From an uncultured Bryobacteraceae bacterium (GTDB lineage: Bacteria > Acidobacteriota > Terriglobia > Bryobacterales > Bryobacteraceae), in NCBI GenBank assembly GCA_938027685.1, contig CALJAM010000030.1:1-64000 (forward strand): 64,000 nt of DNA. Direction: 5' to 3'. The first letter of the stretch is position 1. Each line of letters starts with the position of its first letter. This document shows, in pieces, positions 38,371 to 46,850 of the stretch. The position numbers were made by a program, and so were the translations under genes. The notes under the pieces are model-generated. The model was not told the DNA's origin and did no database searches. It saw only the letters and a program-made list of their open reading frames with translations.

Positions 38371-38799
38371 GTGAAGACCATGTTCTTCCGTCGGACCCGG
38401 CCCAGGCGGCCCGGCTTCAGCGAGCGAATCGAGAATCTGAGAGCGTGGGGATTTGAGGTTTTGCCCGAGACCGACGGGAGCCTGCGTGTGCGGCGTGACG
38501 GCTTTGAAGCCCGTGTGCGCCGCGGCGAGAATGACATGCCCGTGATCGAGCAGACCGGTCGCGCGGTGGCGGGCGAACTCGCGCGCCTGGTGGACGCAGG
38601 CTACCAGAAGTTCTGGTCGACTCCCGGCGGTCGCCGCGAACCGGCTCTCGCGGAACAGTTAAAGCGTCTGCATGCTTTCGAAGAGGACATGCGTGAGGCC
38701 CTTGGTTTGACGAGCCTCTACAATACCTCTCTCGGGACGGTCAACGCGTTGCACGTGTATGATCGTTTACACGGCCGCGACAGCGATGCAGGCCCGTGA
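38371..38799 (+). CDS. hypothetical protein
   Basis: 142-aa ORF in a gap between assigned genes with plausible composition. Confidence 0.55.
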   Translation: MKTMFFRRTRPRRPGFSERIENLRAWGFEVLPETDGSLRVRRDGFEARVRRGENDMPVIEQTGRAVAGELARLVDAGYQKFWSTPGGRREPALAEQLKRLHAFEEDMREALGLTSLYNTSLGTVNALHVYDRLHGRDSDAGP

Positions 38800-38938
38800 T
38801 TGCGTGTCAGGAGCGACCCTCCGAGGGCGCAAGCCGCTTGCGATCATTCATGCGATCGCGAGACGGATTTGGTGCTAAAATCAGGTGACGCGGCAGCCGG
38901 TTGCTGCAAGCCGGGGGCATGGGCCGGAGGAGAGCGTC

Positions 38939-39238
38939 ATGGACAAGCCAGCGCAAAACATCCAGGAAGCCTTTCTGAACACCGCGCGCAAGGAGAAGAC
39001 CCTGCTGACCATTTACCTGATGAGTGGGGTCAAGCTGTCCGGCCGCATCAAAAGTTTCGACAAGTACTCGCTGATTCTGGAATCGAACAATCAGGAGCAA
39101 CTTATTTTCAAGCACGCCATCTCGACCGTGGTGGTCCCCAAACCCAGCCACAGCCACATGGCCGCACACCCGGCGGCGCATTCTTCCAGCGAAGCATCGC
39201 ACGCGGCGCCGGGCGCCTCCACCGGCGCCGAAATCTGA
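38939..39238 (+). CDS. hfq: RNA chaperone Hfq with His/Ser/Ala-rich C-terminal tail
   Basis: [60 protein letters not shown], then [33 protein letters not shown]. Confidence 0.95.
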   Translation: MDKPAQNIQEAFLNTARKEKTLLTIYLMSGVKLSGRIKSFDKYSLILESNNQEQLIFKHAISTVVVPKPSHSHMAAHPAAHSSSEASHAAPGASTGAEI

Positions 39239-39266
39239 TGCGCCTCGGAAGCGGCTCGAAAAGCGG

Positions 39267-40580
39267 GTGATGGAACGCGCCATCCTGGTCGGCCTGGATC
39301 TGAAAGCCGGAGGCGGGCGGCGGAAAATGTCCGCCGATGGCATCGAGTACACTGCGGAGGAATCCCTGCAGGAGCTGACGGCGCTTGCGGAAAGCGCCGG
39401 GGCGCAAGTGATAGGCACAGCTTTGCAGGCTCGCCCGCGCCCTGAGCCGGACACGCTGATCGGCTCCGGCAAGGTTGAAGAGATTGCGCGCTGGGTCGAG
39501 AGCGAGCAGGCCGACCTCGTAATCTTCGACCACGACCTGACGCCGTCGCAGCACCGCAATCTCGAGCGCTTGCTGGGCTGCAAGGTTATAGATCGCACCC
39601 AGTTGATCCTGGATATCTTCGCACGCCGCGCTCGTACGCGGGAGGGGCAGCTGCAGGTGGAACTGGCGCAACTGAATTACATGCTGCCGAGACTGACGGG
39701 CCGAGGAGCGGAGATGTCCAGGCTGGGCGGCGGCATCGGCACGCGCGGGCCGGGCGAGACCCAATTGGAGACCGACCGCAGGCGCATCCGCAGGCGGATT
39801 CGAAAGCTGACCGAGGAGCTGGAGGCGGTGCGTGCCGCGCGAGCCGTGCAGCGTCGACGTCGCCGGGAGGCGCCTCTGCCCACCGCGGCGCTCGTAGGGT
39901 ACACCAACGTGGGCAAGTCCACGCTCTTCAACCGCCTGACGGGCGCAGGTGTCCCGGCTGACGACCGTCTCTTCGCCACCCTCGATCCCACGATCCGCCC
40001 GGTGGTTCTGCCCTCGCGGCGGCGCGTTTTGCTCAGCGACACCGTCGGATTCATCCGCAAACTCCCGGTGACCCTCGTAAAGGCCTTCCGCGCCACACTG
40101 GAAGAGGTCACGGAGGCCTCGCTGATCCTGCACGTGGTGGACCTCGCCTCAGAACAGGCCGCCGGGCAGATGGCGCAGGTGGAAAAGGTGCTGAGCGACA
40201 TCGGCGCGGGCTCGACGCCGCGGTTGCTCGTATTCAACAAGGCGGATCTTTTGCGGCAGAAGGGTGTGGATGTTTCGGCGCACGTCTGGCGGATCATGGG
40301 TGACGGCTCGCAGGGCCCTGTGCGCGCGGTCACCGTGTCGGCGCTGACTGGGGAGGGCCTGGACCGCTTACTGGCCGCAATGGACGAGGCGCTGGAGTTC
40401 GACCCGGTCGCGCCGGCTACTTTCCGTTTCCCTGCCGCGGAAGTCGCCAAGGCGAACCTCATTCATCAGCTAGGCCGCGTGCTATCGGCGCGGTTCGATG
40501 GCGACGGCTACGAGGTCCAGGCCGAAGTTCCGCAATCGCTCAAACTTCGCTTCGCTGCTTACCTGATCGAGAGCGCCTGA
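39267..40580 (+). CDS. hflX: ribosome-associated GTPase HflX
   Basis: DLTPSQHRNLERLLGCKVIDRTQLILDIFARRARTREGQLQVELAQLNYMLPRLTG, GGIGTRGPGETQLETDRR, GYTNVGKSTLFNRLTGA. Confidence 0.96.
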   Translation: MMERAILVGLDLKAGGGRRKMSADGIEYTAEESLQELTALAESAGAQVIGTALQARPRPEPDTLIGSGKVEEIARWVESEQADLVIFDHDLTPSQHRNLERLLGCKVIDRTQLILDIFARRARTREGQLQVELAQLNYMLPRLTGRGAEMSRLGGGIGTRGPGETQLETDRRRIRRRIRKLTEELEAVRAARAVQRRRRREAPLPTAALVGYTNVGKSTLFNRLTGAGVPADDRLFATLDPTIRPVVLPSRRRVLLSDTVGFIRKLPVTLVKAFRATLEEVTEASLILHVVDLASEQAAGQMAQVEKVLSDIGAGSTPRLLVFNKADLLRQKGVDVSAHVWRIMGDGSQGPVRAVTVSALTGEGLDRLLAAMDEALEFDPVAPATFRFPAAEVAKANLIHQLGRVLSARFDGDGYEVQAEVPQSLKLRFAAYLIESA

Positions 40581-40630
40581 ACCGCGTGGGTCCGGCAAGC
40601 CGGAAGCTGGTTTATCATTGAGAATACCGG

Positions 40631-41269
40631 ATGAACGTCCCGACCCTGCTCACGCTGCTGCGCATCTTTTTCGTGCCTCTGTTGGTTGCGCTGCTCGTGC
40701 AGGAAAACGTGTCGGTAAGGTTTTCCGGTTTTCAGGTCACCAACGAATTGCTCGCCTTGGGGATTTTCCTGACAGCGGCCGCAACCGACTTGCTCGACGG
40801 ATACCTGGCGCGCCGCTGGGGCCAGGTCACCACGGTGGGAACGCTGCTGGATCCCATCGCGGACAAGTTGCTGATCTCCTCCGCTTTGATCGCACTCGTG
40901 CAGGTGCACATGGCGCCCGCCTGGATCGTCATCCTTGTGATCGGGCGCGAGTTCGCCGTCACCGGCTTGCGCAGCATCGCCGCCAGCGTGGGTTACACGA
41001 TCCGCGCCAGCGAGCTGGGAAAGACCAAAATGATCACCCAGGTGACCGCCGTCTCGCTCTATCTGCTGGCTATGCGCTGGCCCGAGCTGCATCGCTGGGC
41101 GACGGCGTGGATGTGGTGCGTGGCCGCCTTCGCCCTTCTGTCAGCCGCGGATTACTTCCGCAAATTCTGGCGGGGTGTGGACGAGGGAGTCAAGCGGCGA
41201 CGGCGGCGCGAATTACTGCTGGCCGAGCGTGAGCGGCGCAGGGCGCTCGCTGTCCGTCGCTCCCGTTGA
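40631..41269 (+). CDS. pgsA: CDP-diacylglycerol--glycerol-3-phosphate 3-phosphatidyltransferase
   Basis: NVPTLLTLLRIFFVPLLV, ATDLLDGYLARRWGQVTTVGTLLDPIADKLLI (CDP-alcohol phosphatidyltransferase motif). Confidence 0.94.
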   Translation: MNVPTLLTLLRIFFVPLLVALLVQENVSVRFSGFQVTNELLALGIFLTAAATDLLDGYLARRWGQVTTVGTLLDPIADKLLISSALIALVQVHMAPAWIVILVIGREFAVTGLRSIAASVGYTIRASELGKTKMITQVTAVSLYLLAMRWPELHRWATAWMWCVAAFALLSAADYFRKFWRGVDEGVKRRRRRELLLAERERRRALAVRRSR

Positions 41270-42190
41270 GGGTTGAGTCGGCTCGGAGGCAGGCTCGGAT
41301 TCCGTCGGGGCGGGCTTGGGTTGCGGCGACACCACTCGATGACCTTCACGGCTCAACTCGATCGTGCGCACGTGGCCCTCAGGCCCGATCGGGCCCACGG
41401 GGACCCCGTTCCGCACAATGCGGAGGCCGCCGGCGTTGCCGGTAAGGATTCGCATCCGTTCGGAGGCCCGGAATGTCCGGCCCTGCCCGGCCGCGAGCGT
41501 GCCAACGAAGACGATGCGCCCGTCCGCTCGCACTTCGATCCACGCGTCTTTGTCCGCCGCCACTTCGACCGTGAGGGGGGCCGGCTCCTGAGGTTCTTGG
41601 GGGGTAGGCATTGGCGGGGCCTCGGCGGGCGTAGCCGGTTGAGTTGCGGGAAGGGGAGAAACGGGGGCGGTTTCGGCGCGCGTCTCGGTCGCCTGACCGG
41701 CCTCTGTCACCGTGGTGCTTGTCGCCGCTGAGGTTGTCTCTCTGACTTGGGCGGCCTCCCAATCCGCCTGGGCTCGCGCCCTGATCTGTCGCCAGCTCAG
41801 GTAAACGCCCAGTACTCCTGCCACTACCAGCAAAGCGGCGGTGGCGTAGGCCAGCGTGCGCGAGCTCGGTTGCGTGCGCCAGAGCACCGGGGCCTTCTCC
41901 GGACCGGTCACGCTCAGACCCGAAACCACCTCTTGCGGGCTGACTACAGGGCCGGGCTCGCCGAGCTGACGCTTGATCTCGGCTTCCAGCTCGGGATCTT
42001 CCAAGCCGATGTAGCGGGCGTACTGTCGGATGAAACTGCGAGCGTAGAAGTTACCCGGCAACTGGTCGAAACGGTCGGCTTCAATGGCTTCCAGGAAAGC
42101 GGTTCGGATGCGAGTGAACTCGGAAATATCGGAAAGCTTGATTCCCTTCCGCAGACGTTCCTCGCGCAGCCGCTGACCGATGGAATACAT
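41213..42190 (-). CDS. RodZ-like HTH/single-TM protein (DUF4115)
   Basis: MYSIGQRLREERLRKGIKLSDISEFTRIRTAFLEAIEADRFDQLPGNFYARSFIRQYARYIGLE, TM helix, Pro-rich linker, C-terminal VEVAADKDAWIEVRADG. Confidence 0.88.
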   Translation of the reverse strand: MYSIGQRLREERLRKGIKLSDISEFTRIRTAFLEAIEADRFDQLPGNFYARSFIRQYARYIGLEDPELEAEIKRQLGEPGPVVSPQEVVSGLSVTGPEKAPVLWRTQPSSRTLAYATAALLVVAGVLGVYLSWRQIRARAQADWEAAQVRETTSAATSTTVTEAGQATETRAETAPVSPLPATQPATPAEAPPMPTPQEPQEPAPLTVEVAADKDAWIEVRADGRIVFVGTLAAGQGRTFRASERMRILTGNAGGLRIVRNGVPVGPIGPEGHVRTIELSREGHRVVSPQPKPAPTESEPASEPTQPSTGATDSERPAPLTLGQQ

Positions 42191-42291
42191 CGCTGCTCCC
42201 GGGCCCGCCCCACCGCTATAATACAACACTTCCGCGTACATTCAGCACGGCGCGTGCGGGTGCAGGCAGCCATGGCAGGCGGTCTTAGGAC

Positions 42292-43335
42292 GTGAAAACG
42301 CCGGAAGTGTCGGTCATCGTGGTGAACTGGGACCGGCGCGAGCTCTTGCGCCGGTGCCTGCACTCTCTGGTGCAACAGCAGGGGCTCGACTTCGAGGTCA
42401 TTGTGGTGGACAACGGCAGCCACGACGGATCCGCCGAAATGGCTGAGGCAGAGTTCGCGCGGAGCGGGCTGCTGACCCTGCGCGTTCTGCGCAACGCACG
42501 CAACATGGGGTTTTGCCGCGCCAACAACCAGGGTATCGAGGCTTCGCGCGGCGATTTCATCGCCCTCCTGAACAACGACGCCGAGGCCGCACCCGGATGG
42601 CTGGCGGCCCTCCGGCGCGCATTCGATTGGGGGGAGGACGTCGGGATGGCGGCGTCGAAGATCCTCCTGAAGGAGCAACCTCGCCGCATTGACAAGGTAG
42701 GGCATCTCATCTACCCCGATGGGCAAAACCGCGGTCGCGGCTCGGGCGAGTGGGATCAAGGCCAGTACGACCGCACGGAAGAGGTGCTTTGGCCGGACGG
42801 TTGCGCAGCCATGTACCGCAGACGCATGCTGGAGGAGATCGGCGGCTTTGACGAGGACTTTTTCGCCTACGGTGACGACGCGGAGTTGGGCCTGCGGGCG
42901 CGGCTGGCGGGGTGGCGTTGCCTGTACATTCCGGAGGCCGTGGTCTGGCACCATCGCGGCGCGACGTTAGGCTTGACCTCGATGCGGCGCCTCATGTTGA
43001 TCGAGCGGAATCGCGTGCTTCTGGCCGTCAAGCTCTTCCCCTTGAGCTTGCTGCTTCTCAACCCGGTTTATTACGGGGCGCGCCTGGCTGCAGGCGCCTG
43101 GGCCGCCGTGCACGGCAAGGGCGAAATCGCACGGCACGAGGGCCTGTGGGGCAAGCTCCGCGCGGGCGCCGCGGTGCTCGCCGGGGACCTCGCCGCGCTA
43201 CCCCTGCTTCCCCGCATGCTTCTTAAGCGGCGAAGGTTGCGAGCCATCCGCCGGTTGAGTGACGCGCAACTGCGAAGACTGATTCTCTCGCACCGGATCG
43301 GGTTGCGTGAGCTGATGGAGCGAGCGGCCCAATGA
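42292..43335 (+). CDS. glycosyltransferase family 2
   Basis: EVSVIVVNWDRRELLRRCLHSLVQQQGLDFEVIVVDNGSHDGSAEM, GDFIALLNNDAEAAPGWL. Confidence 0.92.
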   Translation: MKTPEVSVIVVNWDRRELLRRCLHSLVQQQGLDFEVIVVDNGSHDGSAEMAEAEFARSGLLTLRVLRNARNMGFCRANNQGIEASRGDFIALLNNDAEAAPGWLAALRRAFDWGEDVGMAASKILLKEQPRRIDKVGHLIYPDGQNRGRGSGEWDQGQYDRTEEVLWPDGCAAMYRRRMLEEIGGFDEDFFAYGDDAELGLRARLAGWRCLYIPEAVVWHHRGATLGLTSMRRLMLIERNRVLLAVKLFPLSLLLLNPVYYGARLAAGAWAAVHGKGEIARHEGLWGKLRAGAAVLAGDLAALPLLPRMLLKRRRLRAIRRLSDAQLRRLILSHRIGLRELMERAAQ

Positions 43336-44300
43336 GCGCGGATACGGCCCGCCCCCAAGTCTGCCCGGCGTGCGACGAGCCCGGATTCCGCGTCCTCTTC
43401 GAAGTCACCGATCGGCTCTACCGAACGACTTCGGAGCGTTTCCGCATCATCGAGTGCAAGCAGTGCGGCTTGGTCCGACTGGACCCTTGGCCTTCGCAAG
43501 CCGAACTACGCCGCTACTACCCTGACGAGTACTGGTTCGAGCCCGCCGGGACGGCTGCAGACCGCTTGGAGGAGGCCTGGCGCAGACTCGTGCTAACGGA
43601 CCACGTCGAGTTCGTTCGAGGCGCACTGCAACGGGCAGGGGGCGATGGTCTCGTGCTCGACGTGGGTTGCGGCGGCGGTCTGTTCGTGCGGCTGCTCCGG
43701 GAAAGAGGGATCCGCGCTGTGGGCCTCGACGTCTCGCCACGCGCCGCCGCCCTGGCCTGGCGCGCCAACGCCGCCCCGGTAATCTGCGGCACGCTCCGGG
43801 ATGTCCCGTTGACCGAGGGCAGTTGCGCCGCGGTAACCATGTTCCATGTCCTCGAACATCTAGAGGATCCCACCGAGTACCTGGATGTCGCCTACCGCCT
43901 GCTCAGGCCCGACGGCCGCCTCATCGTGCAGACCCCGAACGTCGCAAGTTGGCAGTTCCTGTTGCTGGGCGAGAACTGGAGCGGACTGGATGTGCCGCGC
44001 CACTTGATCAATTTCCGCAGCTCGGACCTCGAATACTTACTAAGTTGTTGCGGCTTCGAGGTAACCCGCAGGAAGTTCTTCTCGCTCCGGGACAATCCTG
44101 CGGGGATGGCCACCAGCCTTGCGCCTTGGTTGGATCCCATGGCTCGCCGCGTCCGCCGCGAAAGCGAGGGTCCCCGCATGCGGCTCTTCAAGGATTTGCT
44201 TTACCTGGGACTGGTCGTCGCCGTACTGCCGTTCACCCTGCTCGAAGCCGCCTGTCGCGCCGGTTCGACCGTCATGCTGGAGGCCCGCAAGAAAAAGTGA
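43332..44300 (+). CDS. SAM-dependent methyltransferase with N-terminal zinc-ribbon
   Basis: CPACDEPGFRVLFEVTDRLYRTTSERFRIIECKQCG; LVLDVGCGGGLFVRLLRERG; FHVLEHLEDPTEYL. Confidence 0.9.
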   Translation: MSADTARPQVCPACDEPGFRVLFEVTDRLYRTTSERFRIIECKQCGLVRLDPWPSQAELRRYYPDEYWFEPAGTAADRLEEAWRRLVLTDHVEFVRGALQRAGGDGLVLDVGCGGGLFVRLLRERGIRAVGLDVSPRAAALAWRANAAPVICGTLRDVPLTEGSCAAVTMFHVLEHLEDPTEYLDVAYRLLRPDGRLIVQTPNVASWQFLLLGENWSGLDVPRHLINFRSSDLEYLLSCCGFEVTRRKFFSLRDNPAGMATSLAPWLDPMARRVRRESEGPRMRLFKDLLYLGLVVAVLPFTLLEAACRAGSTVMLEARKKK

Positions 44301-44983
44301 GATACCGTAACATCCGCCGGCGGCTCCCCCGCGGGCTCCTGCGCCGCCTGCTGCCCTTCGAAGCGGCCATCGAAGACGCCGTGAAGGCTTTCGCCGCCTC
44401 CCTGCCCGCCGGCGCGCGGCTTCTGGACGCCGGCGCCGGCGAAGGCGCCTACGCGGGTTACTTCTCGCGGCACCAGTATGTGGGGGTGGACCTGGCCGTG
44501 GGCGACCCCGGATGGGATTACAGCCGCCTCGACGTGATCGCGGACCTGGCCGCTCTTCCCTTCCCCGACGGTTGCTTTCACGCCTGCCTTAACATCGTCA
44601 CGCTGGAGCATGTGCGCGATCCCGCGCGTGTGCTGGGCGAGATCGCGCGCGTACTTTCGCCAGGAGGCCGCTTGCTGCTGGTCGTGCCCCTGGAGTGGGA
44701 AATACACCAGGCGCCCCACGACTATTTTCGCTTCACGCGCTACGGCGTGGCGTACTTGCTCGAGCGGGCCGGATTGCGCATGGAGAGTCTGGAGGCGGCG
44801 GGAGGCTTCTTCCGGCTGCTGGCCAGGCGTCTGCTGAATGGCCTGCAGTTTTTCCATGGTCCCGGCTGGGCGCTGGCGGCGCTGCTGGTCGTTCCCGCGG
44901 CGCTGGTTCTGCCATGCCTGGACCGACTTGACCGGGAACGCAATTTCACGCTGGGGTACCTATGCACCGCCGTCAAGCCCTGA
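44297..44983 (+). CDS. SAM-dependent methyltransferase
   Basis: GTGA-coupled start; ARLLDAGAGEGAYAGYFSRHQYVGVDLAVGD, LNIVTLEHVRDPARVLGEIARVLSPGGRLLLVVP. Confidence 0.87.
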   Translation: MRYRNIRRRLPRGLLRRLLPFEAAIEDAVKAFAASLPAGARLLDAGAGEGAYAGYFSRHQYVGVDLAVGDPGWDYSRLDVIADLAALPFPDGCFHACLNIVTLEHVRDPARVLGEIARVLSPGGRLLLVVPLEWEIHQAPHDYFRFTRYGVAYLLERAGLRMESLEAAGGFFRLLARRLLNGLQFFHGPGWALAALLVVPAALVLPCLDRLDRERNFTLGYLCTAVKP

Positions 44984-45843
44984 TCGCCGCTGTGGCCTTC
45001 GCGTGGCAGGCCTGCGGGCAAGTTCGGCCCGGCGAGTTCAGCGGGGAGGCCGCCTTGCGCCACGCCCGCCACGCCGCCGCCTTGGGTCCTCGTCCTCCCG
45101 GCTCGGCGGCGCTCGAGCAGTTGCGTTCGTACATCGTGAAAGAGCTGGAAAAGCTGCGCTGCGAGCTATTGCGCGATCGATTCACGGCCGAGACCCCGCT
45201 CGGTCCTATGAAAATGGAAAACCTGATTGCGCGATTCGCGGGCCGCAGCGGTCGGGCGGTGGCCATCACCGGACATTACGAAACCAAATGGATGCCGGAC
45301 ATTCGCTTCGTAGGGGCGAACGACGGGGGCGCCTCCACGGGTTTCTTGCTGGAACTGGCCCGGGTGGTTTCGCAAAGCGGATTTCGCAACGAAATCCTGA
45401 TCGTTTTTTTCGACGGAGAAGAGTCCTTCGGCCCCTGGTCGGAGACGGACGGCCTTTACGGCAGCCGCCACCTCGCCGCCCGGTGGGCCACGGATTCGAC
45501 GCTGTCTCGCCTGAAGGCGCTCATCAACGTGGACATGATCGGCGACCGCGACCTGGGCATCCTGCGCGAGATGCATTCCACGCCGTGGCTGCGCGAACTG
45601 GTTTGGCGAACTGCGGCCGAGCTGGGCCTCGGGCGTCACTTCCTCGACCGCGAAGCCTGGGTGGAGGACGACCATGTTCCCTTCTTACGCCGCGGCGTGA
45701 GCGCAGTCAATCTGATTGACTTCGAGTACGGCCCGGCCAACAGCTATTGGCACACCGAGCAGGACACGCCTGACAAGCTGAGCGCCGAGAGCTTCGCGGT
45801 GGTGGGCCGCGTGGTCCTGGAAGTCCTGCGAAAGCTGGAATGA
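44962..45843 (+). CDS. M28-family peptidase / glutaminyl-cyclase-like
   Basis: NLIARFAGRSGRAVAITGHYETKWM, GANDGGASTGFLLELARV, VFFDGEESFGPWSETDGLYGSRHLA, INVDMIGDRD. Confidence 0.88.
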   Translation: MHRRQALIAAVAFAWQACGQVRPGEFSGEAALRHARHAAALGPRPPGSAALEQLRSYIVKELEKLRCELLRDRFTAETPLGPMKMENLIARFAGRSGRAVAITGHYETKWMPDIRFVGANDGGASTGFLLELARVVSQSGFRNEILIVFFDGEESFGPWSETDGLYGSRHLAARWATDSTLSRLKALINVDMIGDRDLGILREMHSTPWLRELVWRTAAELGLGRHFLDREAWVEDDHVPFLRRGVSAVNLIDFEYGPANSYWHTEQDTPDKLSAESFAVVGRVVLEVLRKLE

Positions 45844-45852
45844 AGCCGCGGT

Positions 45853-46755
45853 TCAGGTCTCCGGACGGTCCCTGCGAGCCGGATCCTCGGGATCAAACAG
45901 CGGCCCGTCCGGGCCCCAATCTTCGGCGGCAAACATCCGGCCCTGCCCGCCGGCGCCGCTCAGTTCCTTCACCGCGAAACGCGCTGTGTCGCCCTGCACG
46001 TGGACCCACACGTGGTGGTAGAAGAAGCCGCGCGAGAAATTCGCCGGGTCGGAGAGATATCGCGCAAGGTTCGCGCCGGAGCTGCCGACGATCATGTACG
46101 TCACGCCGTCCCAGGCAAGGCGCGCGAAGTTATGCGTATGCCCGCTGATGACGTAATCGACGCCGTACTCCCGCGCGAGCTGGTGCAGGCGAAACTCGCG
46201 GGATCCAAGGCGCACCGGCGCGAGCCAGAAGGGCTTGTGCAGGAACACAAACTTCGGCCGACGTCCCCGGTGAGCGCGGAGATCGCGTTCCAGGAACTCG
46301 TACTGCTCGTCGCCAAGCGCGGTCGTTTGACTGTTGTCCAGCACCACGAAATGGGCGTTCTGATAGTCGAAGCTGTACGGCGGCTTCCGCCCTGCGTATT
46401 TTTCGAACAGCCGGCGCGAGTGCTCGCTCCAGATGTCGTGGTTGCCGGGGACCAGAAAGAGCTGGTGACGCCGGTACCGCTCCAGCGTGGGCAGCACCTG
46501 TTGCCAATCGGCTTCGGCTCGGTCGTCCCGCCCGCCCTGAATCGTGTCGCCCACGTTGATCACGAAGGCCGGCCCCAGCAGGGCGATTTCGCGCCAGATC
46601 CGCCCGTAGATTTCCGGAGCTGGGGAGCCCGTGCGGTCGCCGAGGATCGAAAAGTGAAAGTCGTTGGCCTGCGGCTGCGCGGTCGGTAAGGCCCACCCGA
46701 CAAACAGCAGCGCCGCCAGAATCAGGGAAGCCGCCATCCAGGGGTTTCGTCGCAT
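45853..46755 (-). CDS. metallophosphoesterase (calcineurin-like)
   Basis: HFSILGDRTG, VINVGDTIQGG, LVPGNHDIW, DYVISGHTHNFARLAW. Confidence 0.9.
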   Translation of the reverse strand: MRRNPWMAASLILAALLFVGWALPTAQPQANDFHFSILGDRTGSPAPEIYGRIWREIALLGPAFVINVGDTIQGGRDDRAEADWQQVLPTLERYRRHQLFLVPGNHDIWSEHSRRLFEKYAGRKPPYSFDYQNAHFVVLDNSQTTALGDEQYEFLERDLRAHRGRRPKFVFLHKPFWLAPVRLGSREFRLHQLAREYGVDYVISGHTHNFARLAWDGVTYMIVGSSGANLARYLSDPANFSRGFFYHHVWVHVQGDTARFAVKELSGAGGQGRMFAAEDWGPDGPLFDPEDPARRDRPET

Positions 46756-46850
46756 GCCTTCATTGTGCCTGAACAGTGCGCGGGCCTGCGAGTTCGTGAC
46801 CGTCGCGCCCACTATCTTTCGATGAGCCTCTCCGCGCGCGGGATGAAGCG

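Noticed and set aside
42217-42222. TATAAT between the rodZ-like gene and GT2 as a symmetric bidirectional promoter
   Set aside because: TATAAT present on plus only as a plain -10 without a good -35 on either strand; insufficient evidence.
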